64,000 bases of DNA from CAYZJV01 sp049310885 (GTDB taxonomy: Bacteria > Spirochaetota > Spirochaetia > Sphaerochaetales > Sphaerochaetaceae). The notes beneath the pieces are model-generated. The model saw only the letters and a list, made by a program, of their open reading frames with translations. It was not told the DNA's origin and made no database searches. Below, piece by piece: positions 34,213 to 42,801 of this stretch. Within the stretch, counting starts at the first letter, position 1; each line of letters begins with the position of its first letter. Both the position numbers and the translations under genes were made by a program. The stretch lies in the NCBI RefSeq assembly GCF_049310885.1, contig NZ_JBMDYO010000001.1, positions 496,001 through 560,000 on the forward strand, read 5' to 3'.

Positions 34213-35565
34213 ATGATCACGAAGGTCACTGTCTTGTACAGCACCCCAAGGAGTCTTTCCATTACTGAAAACAAATTCATTACCATTGATAGTCCTCAGA
34301 CTAAAGCGTATCTCGTGGTACTTCGCCCCCAGGGAGAAGAGAACCGACGATCGGAAGCCCGTCTCGATGAGCTGCAGAGCTTGGTCAAGACGATGGGTGC
34401 CGATATCGTAGGATCGTTGGTTATCCCATTGAGAAATACTAATTCTGCGACACTGATAGGATCGGGAAAAGTCGCAGAACTGCAAGTATTGGTAGAAGAA
34501 GCACAGGCAGATTGTGTGGTATTCGAACAAGACCTCCCGCCAAGGGTGCAACGGAATCTGGAACAGGCATTTGAAATCGCCGTAATTGACCGGCAAGAGG
34601 TTATCCTTCAGATTTTCAGTGACCGTGCTGCCACGAAGGAAGCTGTTCTCCAAGTCGCATTGGCGAGGCAGGAATACTCTCTTCCCCGGCTCACGCGGAA
34701 ATGGACCCATCTCTCGCGTCAGCGCGGTGGTATGAAAGGTACTCGTGGGGAAGGTGAGACTCAGTTGGAGATTGACCGCCGTATCGTCATGAACCGTATA
34801 GCACAACTCAAGCGTGAACTACAAAAGGTTGAAGGGCAGAGAAGTATCCAACGCAAGAGTCGCTCGGAAGGGACGATCCCTACTGCTGCGATAGTCGGGT
34901 ACACCAATGCGGGGAAATCCTCACTACTCAATTTGATCTCAAGAAGCGATGTCTTGGTGGAGAATAAACTTTTCGCCACGTTGGACCCGACTACGCGTAA
35001 GATTCCATTACCTCGAGGTGGAGAACTACTGGTCTCTGATACAGTGGGATTCGTCAGCAACCTACCCCACCAATTAGTAGATGCATTCAAATCCACCCTT
35101 GAGGAGGCCAAGTATGCCGACTTCATCATCCATGTCGTAGATGCCTCGCACCCCGATATGCTCCAGTGCTATGAGACGACTATGGAAGTTTTGGCATCCT
35201 TGGGTTGTGAAGGAAAGCCCATGGTGATCTTCATCAATAAGATGGATGCCCAGAATGATGAATTTTCGGTTGCCAAGATCATAGCCGACCATCCTGGAAC
35301 CATCACGGGCTCTGTGAAGGAAAATGAAGGTATCGGCGAATTGCTGCTTTCGGTTGAACGCTTAGCCCATATCGCCCATCCGGAGTATGCCTTTACGATC
35401 CCCCATTCAAGGGGGGATCTAGTTGCTATGATCCGCAACAATGGTACGGTACTCCATATCGATTATGTGGATGAGGGAGTGAAGATCCGCGCCCGTATTC
35501 CCCGTTTCCTCGAAAAGAACCTGGTACCGTATATCAGTGATGGTACTGGGGAAATCCTCGAATAG
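34213..35565 (+). CDS. hflX: ribosome-associated GTPase HflX
   Basis: This 450-residue GTPase splits stalled or stressed 70S ribosomes. It has an N-terminal HflX domain with G-S-G-K-V-A-E-L, a glycine-rich R-G-G-M-K-G-T-R-G-E-G-E-T linker before a coiled coil, then the G domain with G-Y-T-N-A-G-K-S-S (G1), D-T-V-G-F (G3) and N-K-M-D (G4), and a C-terminal domain. The length is typical. ATG 34213 gives about 20 residues ahead of the conserved part; a later non-ATG start is possible. The intergenic space to ychF is too short for separate long regulatory regions. Confidence 0.94.
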   Translation: MITKVTVLYSTPRSLSITENKFITIDSPQTKAYLVVLRPQGEENRRSEARLDELQSLVKTMGADIVGSLVIPLRNTNSATLIGSGKVAELQVLVEEAQADCVVFEQDLPPRVQRNLEQAFEIAVIDRQEVILQIFSDRAATKEAVLQVALARQEYSLPRLTRKWTHLSRQRGGMKGTRGEGETQLEIDRRIVMNRIAQLKRELQKVEGQRSIQRKSRSEGTIPTAAIVGYTNAGKSSLLNLISRSDVLVENKLFATLDPTTRKIPLPRGGELLVSDTVGFVSNLPHQLVDAFKSTLEEAKYADFIIHVVDASHPDMLQCYETTMEVLASLGCEGKPMVIFINKMDAQNDEFSVAKIIADHPGTITGSVKENEGIGELLLSVERLAHIAHPEYAFTIPHSRGDLVAMIRNNGTVLHIDYVDEGVKIRARIPRFLEKNLVPYISDGTGEILE

Positions 35566-35612
35566 GGCTTCCACGGGAGGTTCCATGCTTCGATTATGTG
35601 AAAATCGGGATA

Positions 35613-36443
35613 TTATTTGATGGAATTTTTCCTTCTCCAGATATTCCCCAGAATTCCGATATAGACCAGTTGGATTATTGCCTGGATGATTTCTGGTTTG
35701 GAATACCATCCGACAAGGACATTAAGCGGTATTCCAATTACACCTGTTTTATGATCCAGTACTGTACCACCAAGATTATAGAGTTTTGCATATATCGCAG
35801 CATCGGCACTGAGCATACCAATCGACTGCAAAGCCGAAAGCAATTCATGGATGGCATAACCAAATAAATAGCCTGCCTGGAGAATCAAATAGACCAGGGT
35901 GATCCGAAAAATCAATCCAATATCGACTCGAACCAGTGATTTGTAGATGAGTAAAGCTAGAATCGCTGCCACGAGTATTCCTGAGATGGTTCCTGTAAGA
36001 TAGATGACCTTGTCTTCGGCAGTGAATGCAAATAGTGCAATCTCGGCTCCCTCACGAGCTACTGCTACAGTAGCCAAGAGAAATAGTCCTCTCGCTGAAA
36101 GGTTTGCATCAACCGAATCACGTACATCCTGCACGAGCGACTTGCCATGTTGGATCATCCAGTAGATGAAGTAGGTAATGAAGAGCACTGCTACAAGTGA
36201 AGCCCCCGCCTCCCACAACTTACCAACCGCATCACTCCCACTCGCAACGGTTAGAGCTAACAACCAGAGCAAGATACCAAAGACCACCGAGATTCCAAGT
36301 CCCGTGAACATGCCTCTCGTCACAGAACCATGCAATTCCTTCTTCCCAAGTTTGTTAAGATACTCGAGGATGAGAGTCACTATAAGAAAGGCTTCAAGTC
36401 CTTCACGTAGCCCCACAATAAAGCCGGGTATGATTTGCGCCAT
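35613..36443 (-). CDS. FTR1-family iron permease
   Basis: This 276-residue protein has seven membrane helices and two iron-binding R-E-G-x-E motifs, R-E-G-L-E (13-17) in helix 1 and R-E-G-A-E (about 130-134) in helix 4, which define FTR1/EfeU iron permeases. It imports iron, usually after oxidation of ferrous iron. No efeO- or efeB-like partner gene, nor a P19-type protein, is adjacent. AGGAG precedes ATG 36443. An iron-storage encapsulin lies 20 kb away in this window; a functional link is only inferred. Confidence 0.9.
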   Translation of the reverse strand: MAQIIPGFIVGLREGLEAFLIVTLILEYLNKLGKKELHGSVTRGMFTGLGISVVFGILLWLLALTVASGSDAVGKLWEAGASLVAVLFITYFIYWMIQHGKSLVQDVRDSVDANLSARGLFLLATVAVAREGAEIALFAFTAEDKVIYLTGTISGILVAAILALLIYKSLVRVDIGLIFRITLVYLILQAGYLFGYAIHELLSALQSIGMLSADAAIYAKLYNLGGTVLDHKTGVIGIPLNVLVGWYSKPEIIQAIIQLVYIGILGNIWRRKNSIK

Positions 36444-36521
36444 AAAAACTCCTAATTAGTACTATTTCAGGGTTGATATATCATATACTAGAAAGTTTGT
36501 CTAGGCTAACTCTATGAAAAC

Positions 36522-36555
36522 AAAAAAATCACGGCAGAAAATGCATCCACCGTGA
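36522..36555 (-). terminator. intrinsic terminator downstream of beta-barrel protein A
   Basis: TCACGG and CCGTGA form a stem that is followed on the minus strand by a run of seven T. It ends the 36589-37056 gene. The T run makes this one of the clearest terminators in the window. Confidence 0.8.
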
Positions 36556-36588
36556 CCGATTGTCTCCCGAATGGGATAGTCTGTCAGA

Positions 36589-37056
36589 CTACTCGAAGTA
36601 CCAGAGTCCGCCGATTGCTCCACTGAATCCAACTCCAACTGCAGGAATGATCTTGATAACCGGACCAAGTTTCAGGAAAGCTTCGATGGGCAACTCCTCA
36701 AAGAAATAAGAAACTCCCACGGGTACTGCTGCAGACAATGAAAAGGAGTCATCTCCAGCCACACCAATGGCACCGGTGATACCAGCATTGACGTAGAATG
36801 GAACACCTTCAATATCAAACTCCAACCAATCATACTGTGCACCGACTTCAAGATCTATAAGTGTGTTGCCGCTCAAATTCCAACCAAGAGTACCTACCAA
36901 TCTAAAATCGTCCATTCCATACTTAAACGCAACACCATTGCTTGGATATCCGAGACTTATTCCAACACCAACTCCATTGGTCTTGGAGTAACTTGCCGCA
37001 GTCAACGGAAGTGCAATCACAAGCACGAGAGCAATTACCAATAATACTTTCTTCAT
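36589..37056 (-). CDS. small outer-membrane beta-barrel-like protein A
   Basis: This 155-residue protein has an N-terminal signal peptide (M-K-K-V-L, hydrophobic core, cleavage near L-T-A-A-S) and a mature part of alternating hydrophobic/aromatic strands ending in aromatic G-G-L-W-Y-F-E, the kind of C-terminus seen in outer-membrane barrels. It shares the layout and C-terminal half (F-F-E-E-L-P-I ... F-L-K-L-G-P ... G-F-S-G) with the protein at 40564-41031, so the two are paralogues. I know no named family. ATG 37056 is preceded by AAAGGAGAAAA. It ends in a strong terminator. Confidence 0.7.
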   Translation of the reverse strand: MKKVLLVIALVLVIALPLTAASYSKTNGVGVGISLGYPSNGVAFKYGMDDFRLVGTLGWNLSGNTLIDLEVGAQYDWLEFDIEGVPFYVNAGITGAIGVAGDDSFSLSAAVPVGVSYFFEELPIEAFLKLGPVIKIIPAVGVGFSGAIGGLWYFE

Positions 37057-37253
37057 ACGTTTTTTCTCCTTTGGGAACGTATCCCTGAGTAAGTTTCTAA
37101 GTGCATAATACTGCAATTATGCTAATGAATCCACATCAATTATGGATTAAACCAATTTATGCTTTAAAAGTTACACACAGGACATGATTATCTGGACACT
37201 TAACCAAGATTCGTCAATCTGATATGCTTCTGTGCAACCTAGGGAGGAGTCGT

Positions 37254-38882
37254 ATGGAAAGTACACATAACACAAGGCAATTAACCGTAAGAGGTGTGAT
37301 CATCGGCCTGCTCGGACTCTTGGTGATTACGAGCAGCTCACTTTATGTAGCCCTCAGGATGGGAGCATTGCCGTGGCCGACCGTATTCGTCACGGTCGTA
37401 AGCATGGCTATCCTACGGCGCTTCAAGAACTCTACCCTTCAAGAAATCAATGTCACACACACCATGATGAGCTCAGGAGCGATGGTCGCGGGAGGTCTCG
37501 CATTCACCCTTCCCGGGATTTGGATGCTCAATGCCGATGCGACAGTCTCACCGTTGAGTATTTTCATTATCACCCTTTCAGGTGCGTTACTGGGAACACT
37601 TTTCACCATTATTGCCCGTCAACGGTATATCGTTGAGGAGAAGCTCCCCTATCCCATGGGTCAAGCCGCCTACAACACATTGATAGCCAGCACGACAAAA
37701 GGAAAGGGAGCTCCTCTGTTGTTCACTTGTATGGCAGCGAGTGCACTCTTCACCATATTCAGGGATGGGATCCCTTTGATTCCCGCAGTAATGGTCCTTT
37801 TCGCAGGAAACGCGCTCATACCAGCCGTATCCATCTGGGTCTCTCCCATGGCAGCAGGTATTGGTGCGATAATTGGACCGGTGCTCTCATTAGTCTGGCT
37901 TGGCGGTGCAGTTTTCGGCTACCTCCTGCTCACTCCCATTGGAATCGCATCTGGACTTTTTGCCGATATGGCGGCAGCTGATCTATTCAGACAGAATCTC
38001 GGTATCGGACTCATGGTTGGTACGGGAATCGGTATTCTGGTAAAAACTGCCTGGCAGAAGATCAGACAGTTTAAAGATGGAGACAAAAAGCCTGCCAGCG
38101 GGATCTCGATTTTCGCTATTCCCCAGGGAAAGAGTCGTTGGGTAGCATTGTCTGTGGTAATTGGTGTATTGGTACTGCTCAGTGCAGGTACCGAGATCTC
38201 ATTCCTACAAGCAGTCATTACCATCATCGGAATCTACCTCACCACACAATTGGCGGCAATGCTTACCGGACAGACGGGAATAAATCCCATGGAGATATTC
38301 GGCATCCTGGTCCTCCTGGCAATCCAGATCGTCTGGAACCCTTCGACCATAGCTGCGTTCTCCATCGCGGGGGTAACCGCAGTAGCCTGTGGTTTGACCG
38401 GTGATATGATGAATGACATGAAGTCGGGGCATCTGGTGGGAACGAGACCATCTTCACAAGTGATAGCAGAAGGTATCGGCGGAGTTATGGGATCAGCTGT
38501 AGCGGTTGTTGCCCTTTTCGTTCTCAAGGATTCCTTCGGAGGTTTCGGCTCCGAAATGCTCCCGGCTCCTCAGGCGCGTGCAGTAACGGCCATGGTAGGA
38601 GGTTTGGGTCATATTCCGGCATTCACTCTCGGTGCTATCGTCGGTATTGTCCTGTATGTGGTGAACATCCCTGCAGCAACGCTCGGTCTTGGTATTTATC
38701 TTCCCATCAGCATCTCCATGATCATGGGATTCGGTGCATTAGTGCTCATGGGAATAAAGAAGGTAATCGGAAAAGATCGCACTACTCAGACAACCGAAAA
38801 GACTAGTCTGGTCGCCAGTGGATTCCTCGGGGGAGAAGGTATCACCGGTGTACTACTGGCCATAATCGCCATGTTCGCATAG
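37254..38882 (+). CDS. OPT-family oligopeptide transporter
   Basis: This 542-residue membrane protein has about 14 hydrophobic segments and OPT-family features, including an N-terminal L-T-x-R-G-V-I-I-G segment, L-P-Y-P-M-G-Q-A-A (conserved substrate-region strand) and a G-L-T-G-D-M-M-N-D-M-K-S-G block typical of prokaryotic OPT proteins. The family carries peptides or metal chelates with protons. ATG 37254 is supported by GGGAGGAG 7 bases upstream. rlmN starts 26 bases downstream and may be cotranscribed. Confidence 0.88.
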   Translation: MESTHNTRQLTVRGVIIGLLGLLVITSSSLYVALRMGALPWPTVFVTVVSMAILRRFKNSTLQEINVTHTMMSSGAMVAGGLAFTLPGIWMLNADATVSPLSIFIITLSGALLGTLFTIIARQRYIVEEKLPYPMGQAAYNTLIASTTKGKGAPLLFTCMAASALFTIFRDGIPLIPAVMVLFAGNALIPAVSIWVSPMAAGIGAIIGPVLSLVWLGGAVFGYLLLTPIGIASGLFADMAAADLFRQNLGIGLMVGTGIGILVKTAWQKIRQFKDGDKKPASGISIFAIPQGKSRWVALSVVIGVLVLLSAGTEISFLQAVITIIGIYLTTQLAAMLTGQTGINPMEIFGILVLLAIQIVWNPSTIAAFSIAGVTAVACGLTGDMMNDMKSGHLVGTRPSSQVIAEGIGGVMGSAVAVVALFVLKDSFGGFGSEMLPAPQARAVTAMVGGLGHIPAFTLGAIVGIVLYVVNIPAATLGLGIYLPISISMIMGFGALVLMGIKKVIGKDRTTQTTEKTSLVASGFLGGEGITGVLLAIIAMFA

Positions 38883-38908
38883 ACTGTGTGAGCAAGGAGT
38901 CGATACAG

Positions 38909-39961
38909 ATGGAAGAGTTGAAGAAAATGCCCAAGAGCCTCTATGGCATGAAGCCGAATGAAATTCTTGGAGCCTTAGGGTTATCGCGAGCCTACCAGGG
39001 CAAACAGGTCTACCAGTGGCTTGTACGGTGCGTCGCAGGTTTTGAAGAGATGACCGATCTACCCAAAGCATTACGTGAAGAATTCGCATCGGCCATGCCG
39101 TCTCTTACTTCCAGTAACGTGATCGATGAACAGACCGACTCCTCTGGAGCTACCAAACTTGGAATTGAGCTACACGATGGAGCGATCGTCGAGTGTGTCC
39201 TTCTTACCGATAAGGAGAATAGGAAGACAGCCTGTCTCTCGAGCCAAGTCGGTTGCGCCATGGGTTGTACCTTCTGCCGTACCGGAACTATGGGACTTAT
39301 CCGAAATCTACAGGCATTCGAGATTATCGAACAGTTCGTACATCTACGGAGAATTGCCCCAGATACCTCACATATCGTTTTCATGGGAATGGGAGAGCCG
39401 ATGGCAAACTTCGCTGAAGTCATCCAGGCTATCACATACCTACATGACCCGGACGGTTTCGATATCGGACTTCGTCGTATTACGATCAGTACCAGCGGTG
39501 TCATTCCCGGGATCCTCAAACTGGCTGAATTGAATCTTCCGGTGAAACTCGCTGTATCGCTTGTGACTGCCGATAACCGGCAACGGACAGAGATCATGCC
39601 GGTCAACAAAGCCTACCCGCTCGATGAACTCAAGAAAGCACTTCTGAGATACCAACATGTCGTGGGAAAACGCTTCACCTTGGAATATGTGATGCTCCAT
39701 GACCAGAATACCGATGGACCATCGGCTAAGAAGCTCGCCAATTTCATTCGGGGTTTGGATGTTATGGTTAATCTCATTCCTTGGAACCCTGCAGCCGAAC
39801 TACCTTGGGAGACTCCGGGTAGGAGAGAGATCGACAGCTTTACCAGGGAACTCGATCTTCTCGGAGTACCCTATACACGACGTTTCTCACGAGGGAGAGG
39901 TGTAAATGGTGCTTGTGGACAACTGGCGGTAGAACTGAAGGCTTGCGATACCAATTTGTGA
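38909..39961 (+). CDS. rlmN: dual-specificity 23S rRNA A2503 / tRNA A37 C2-methyltransferase
   Basis: This 350-residue radical SAM enzyme methylates C2 of A2503 in 23S rRNA and A37 of some tRNAs. The cluster motif C-A-M-G-C-T-F-C is followed by R-T-G; the second catalytic Cys lies in the C-terminal G-A-C-G-Q-L. The N-terminal helical domain (K-Q-V-Y-Q-W-L) is present. I start at ATG 38909 because AAGGAG lies 9 bases upstream; a GTG 21 bases earlier is possible. Its stop overlaps the Nudix start. Confidence 0.94.
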   Translation: MEELKKMPKSLYGMKPNEILGALGLSRAYQGKQVYQWLVRCVAGFEEMTDLPKALREEFASAMPSLTSSNVIDEQTDSSGATKLGIELHDGAIVECVLLTDKENRKTACLSSQVGCAMGCTFCRTGTMGLIRNLQAFEIIEQFVHLRRIAPDTSHIVFMGMGEPMANFAEVIQAITYLHDPDGFDIGLRRITISTSGVIPGILKLAELNLPVKLAVSLVTADNRQRTEIMPVNKAYPLDELKKALLRYQHVVGKRFTLEYVMLHDQNTDGPSAKKLANFIRGLDVMVNLIPWNPAAELPWETPGRREIDSFTRELDLLGVPYTRRFSRGRGVNGACGQLAVELKACDTNL

Positions 39962-40554
39962 GGTCTCCTATCAAACGGTTCACAATACAAGACTCCATAC
40001 CCATACAATCACAAAAGGCCCTTATCCCATGGTACAGGCGGACTGTACGTGCTGTGGTAGTACATGAGGGGAAGCTCGTCTTTTCTTTTATGGCCAACAG
40101 GGACCAGTACGTCCTTCCCGGTGGGGGAATCGATCCTGGAGAGACCGTCCAAGCCTGTGCAGAACGCGAATGTCGTGAGGAGCTGGGGCTTGTGATTACT
40201 GCTAGTGCTCCAATCGCAATTGTGCGTGAGTTCTATAATGGGATACTCAGGTTCGAGAACCTGTATGTATCGGGTACATTGTCCAATAACCGTACCGTCA
40301 CCGAACATACCGAGGAAGAGGATGGTTTAGGTATAACCGAGGCCTGGATTCCCTTGGACAAGGTCCAACAGACCCTTCTTGGGACAACTGCACACCTCAT
40401 GGCACATGAACAACAGTTAGAGCATGTTCAAAGGGCAATTGGCAACTGCCATATGCGTGAACTCTTGGGAATTTCCGCTATCCTAGGTTGGGATTATGCA
40501 CCTGCTATTGCTAGCAGATGCCAACCACATGCGATTTCAGTAGTCGTAGATTGA
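39958..40554 (+). CDS. Nudix hydrolase
   Basis: This 198-residue protein contains a Nudix box G-G-I-D-P-G-E-T ... R-E-C-R-E-E-L-G-L matching G-x5-E-x7-R-E-U-x-E-E-x-G-U, so it should hydrolyse a nucleoside diphosphate linked to another group. The core is about residues 25-160; a C-terminal extension with H-M-R-E-L-L-G-I has no recognised function. I place the start at GTG 39958, overlapping the rlmN stop by 4 bases; a TTG 45 bases upstream would add 15 residues. Substrate unknown. Confidence 0.8.
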   Translation: MRSPIKRFTIQDSIPIQSQKALIPWYRRTVRAVVVHEGKLVFSFMANRDQYVLPGGGIDPGETVQACAERECREELGLVITASAPIAIVREFYNGILRFENLYVSGTLSNNRTVTEHTEEEDGLGITEAWIPLDKVQQTLLGTTAHLMAHEQQLEHVQRAIGNCHMRELLGISAILGWDYAPAIASRCQPHAISVVVD

Positions 40555-40563
40555 CCTACGCTG

Positions 40564-41031
40564 CTATAAGAGGTAGTAGGCTCCCGCCGAACCAGAGAAA
40601 CCGAGGGAAGTACCCCAGCCAAAATAGAGCTCCGGACCAGCCTTGACGAAAACTTTGAGTGGCATATTTTCCATGAAGAAAGACCACGTGACGGGAATTC
40701 CCAAACTAAAAACTGCCACAGGACCGATATCTATGGCAAATTGACCCCCCACACTCAAATACAAATCCATATCCCATGCCGACTGGACGAATGGATCGGG
40801 AAAGTTGTAGTCACCACCGAGTTTTATCTGGAAGTAATTTGTTCCATAGCGTAAATATCCCAACGATGCGTTTGCCGATGCTGCACCGAAATTGTATTCG
40901 GCGGCGGCTCCTATATGGAAGGGAAGACCTGTTATTCCTCCGACACCGATACCCTCACGCGGCTGGGCTGCAAATGCGGCTACAGACGACAACAATAGAA
41001 GAACAACTACCAAACATAAGACCTTTCTCAT
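40564..41031 (-). CDS. small outer-membrane beta-barrel-like protein B
   Basis: This 155-residue protein is a paralogue of the protein at 36589-37056: same length, signal peptide (M-R-K-V-L, cleavage after A-A-F-A), and similar second half (F-F-M-E-N-M-P-L ... V-F-V-K-A-G-P ... L-G-F-S-G-S-A-G-A-Y-Y-L-L). A small beta-barrel or lipocalin-like envelope protein is the best guess. Upstream, TTGACA (minus strand) with a 17-base spacer to GAAAAT could be its promoter. It is convergent with the Nudix gene, 9 bases apart. Function unknown. Confidence 0.7.
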   Translation of the reverse strand: MRKVLCLVVVLLLLSSVAAFAAQPREGIGVGGITGLPFHIGAAAEYNFGAASANASLGYLRYGTNYFQIKLGGDYNFPDPFVQSAWDMDLYLSVGGQFAIDIGPVAVFSLGIPVTWSFFMENMPLKVFVKAGPELYFGWGTSLGFSGSAGAYYLL

Positions 41032-41184
41032 AGTACCCCCTGGAAACCGCAGTAAACGGCATTTTTTTCCTTTGTCACTATTTTCATGTTGGCATGACAA
41101 ATTGTCAAGAAAAAATTACAACAGGTGCTAAATATTTATCTTTCTCACCAGAAAAACGCTTATTTATCGCAGAGTATGCAACAA

Positions 41185-41203
41185 CCACCCCATTCAGGGG
41201 TGG
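41185..41203 (-). terminator. hairpin downstream of the VWA lipoprotein gene
   Basis: CCACCCC (41185-41191) pairs with GGGGTGG (41197-41203); on the minus strand TTGTTG follows. It lies 37 bases past the VWA stop. Confidence 0.6.
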
Positions 41204-41239
41204 CTGCAGAACATTTCTGACATACAAACTATGAATCGA

Positions 41240-42397
41240 CTATTGGCCCAGACCCCTTTCGTAGATCTCCATTGCCCTATCGTAGTTCACTACTGCTGGA
41301 GAGGTATAGGTAACTGTGGCCTCGGCATCTCCAACACTCGTATGGACAGCCAAGCGGAGGGTGTGAAGCTTACTCGGTGTGAAATCGTTGGTCATGAATG
41401 TGATCTGATAATCGTACAAGTATGTGATTTCTGTTCCGATGTCGAGTAGGATTTCATCAAAATCAGATCCTGACGGATAATACTTTCCACCAGTCTCATC
41501 GGCAATCCTTTCGTATCCTGCAATTCCTGTCGGAGCTACAACATAACAATTGACATCGGAATCTATCAACTTGGCAATTTCTTCAGAAACCGTGTTGTAG
41601 ACACCAGAATAGTAATCCAAAACATCTCCCGGTGATTCAGGGGTATGGAATCCGATATCAGTTATCAAAATAAATACTTTCGCAGCATCAATCCGATAAC
41701 TAAATCCCATATCATTTTGGAATGAACCGGCAGGATTGCTCGTCAATTCGGTAGTTCCTGCACGGGCGTAGTCAAGGGCATCTATCTGATTCTCAGGACC
41801 ATCTGCCCCACCAGTTGCAGTTAGCGTTGCAATCTTCGTCTTGAATGTGTCAATATCACTTGTTGGAGCCAACCGCTCATCGGTCCCCTTACGGATATCA
41901 TCACCAAAGGTAACATATCCCACACGGTAATCAATATTTGAAGAAGCAAGTGTATCGGCAAAATCCTGTGCTTTTGCAACCATTGTATCAAGGTATGAAT
42001 ACATGCTGCCAGTCGTATCGATTACGAACACAATATCAGCTTGCTTCTCTCCTTCCGTAGCAACTTCTTTCGGTGGATTCACTTCAATAGGTCGAGCTTC
42101 ACCGTTATCATCGATAACGTCGAAGAAGTCTGCTTGTACAAGCCCAGTGATTACCGTATCGGTATCTTTTATGCGTGGTGACGCGTAGAGTGTTATCGAC
42201 GGGAAATTATCATACCCACGTAAGCCCGTTCCCACACCGGTAATCTCGAAATCGATCGTGTTTGTCGCTATATCCGGCGGAAGGACGAATCCTCCATCGA
42301 ACAATGACTCCACTGTACTGGAGACAAGATCGCAACCGAATGAAGTAAGCACGATTGCGATCACCAAAATAAGAAGCAGAATCCTTTTATGTTTCAT
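41240..42397 (-). CDS. von Willebrand factor A-domain lipoprotein
   Basis: This 385-residue protein starts with a lipoprotein signal (K-H-K-R, hydrophobic core, lipobox S-F-G-C). After a beta-rich N-terminal part comes a VWA domain from about residue 118 with I-V-F-V-I-D-T-T-G-S-M, a MIDAS metal site of the D-x-T-G-S form, then T-A-T-G-G-A-D-G-P-E-N and I-L-I-T-D-I-G, and a C-terminal beta segment. VWA domains bind proteins through a metal ion, so an envelope adhesion or assembly role is likely. The layout suggests an outer-surface protein. Neighbours give no further hint. Confidence 0.85.
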   Translation of the reverse strand: MKHKRILLLILVIAIVLTSFGCDLVSSTVESLFDGGFVLPPDIATNTIDFEITGVGTGLRGYDNFPSITLYASPRIKDTDTVITGLVQADFFDVIDDNGEARPIEVNPPKEVATEGEKQADIVFVIDTTGSMYSYLDTMVAKAQDFADTLASSNIDYRVGYVTFGDDIRKGTDERLAPTSDIDTFKTKIATLTATGGADGPENQIDALDYARAGTTELTSNPAGSFQNDMGFSYRIDAAKVFILITDIGFHTPESPGDVLDYYSGVYNTVSEEIAKLIDSDVNCYVVAPTGIAGYERIADETGGKYYPSGSDFDEILLDIGTEITYLYDYQITFMTNDFTPSKLHTLRLAVHTSVGDAEATVTYTSPAVVNYDRAMEIYERGLGQ

Positions 42398-42727
42398 AGA
42401 ACCTCCTCAGCCGCCATCATCCAGATGGTCTGGCTTCCAACACGATCCACCCCCTCCGGATGGACCATCGCTAAACCCAATTAACCATGCGGCAAGCTGT
42501 AGATCGAAGAAGTTCCCTTTACCGTATTGCCATCTTAATTATCATCCCAACAATACAATTTTACAACCTATTTATTTAATTTTATGTCATTTTTAAGCGG
42601 ATAATTTAATAATTTATATTGTTATATCAAAAAATGACATGACAAGAAAAGAAGGCCAAACAATTAATATATATTTATTACTTTTGGCACCTAAATGCAC
42701 CTTGTGTGCGAAACACGAACCACACAA
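42398..42727. other. AT-rich intergenic region between VWA and alaS genes
   Basis: 330 bases without a credible gene. The VWA gene is transcribed leftward from this region and alaS ends just beyond it. It contains a perfect 11-base inverted repeat (42584-42594 and 42630-42640) and an otherwise very AT-rich core, probably the VWA promoter area. No RNA gene was recognised. Confidence 0.4.
42584..42640. repeat. 11-base perfect inverted repeat
   Basis: ATGTCATTTTT (42584-42594) and AAAAATGACAT (42630-42640) are perfect inverted repeats separated by 35 AT-rich bases. It lies about 190-240 bases upstream of the VWA gene start. It could be a pair of regulator sites or a large hairpin. Confidence 0.6.
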
Positions 42728-42760
42728 CAAAAAAATCCCCGGACTTTTTCATCCAGGGAC
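42728..42760 (-). terminator. intrinsic terminator of alaS
   Basis: On the minus strand the arms TCCCTGGA and GTCCGGGGA pair imperfectly around a loop of seven to eight bases and are followed by a run of seven T. It lies about 40 bases downstream of the alaS stop. Confidence 0.75.
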
Positions 42761-42801
42761 TTATCTCAATACTTCTCGTTTCAGAGGTGAATGACTACCA
42801 G

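Noticed and set aside
36589..37056. OmpA-like or porin assignment for the small secreted protein
   Set aside because: The length and lack of a peptidoglycan-binding domain exclude OmpA; only a generic small barrel can be supported.
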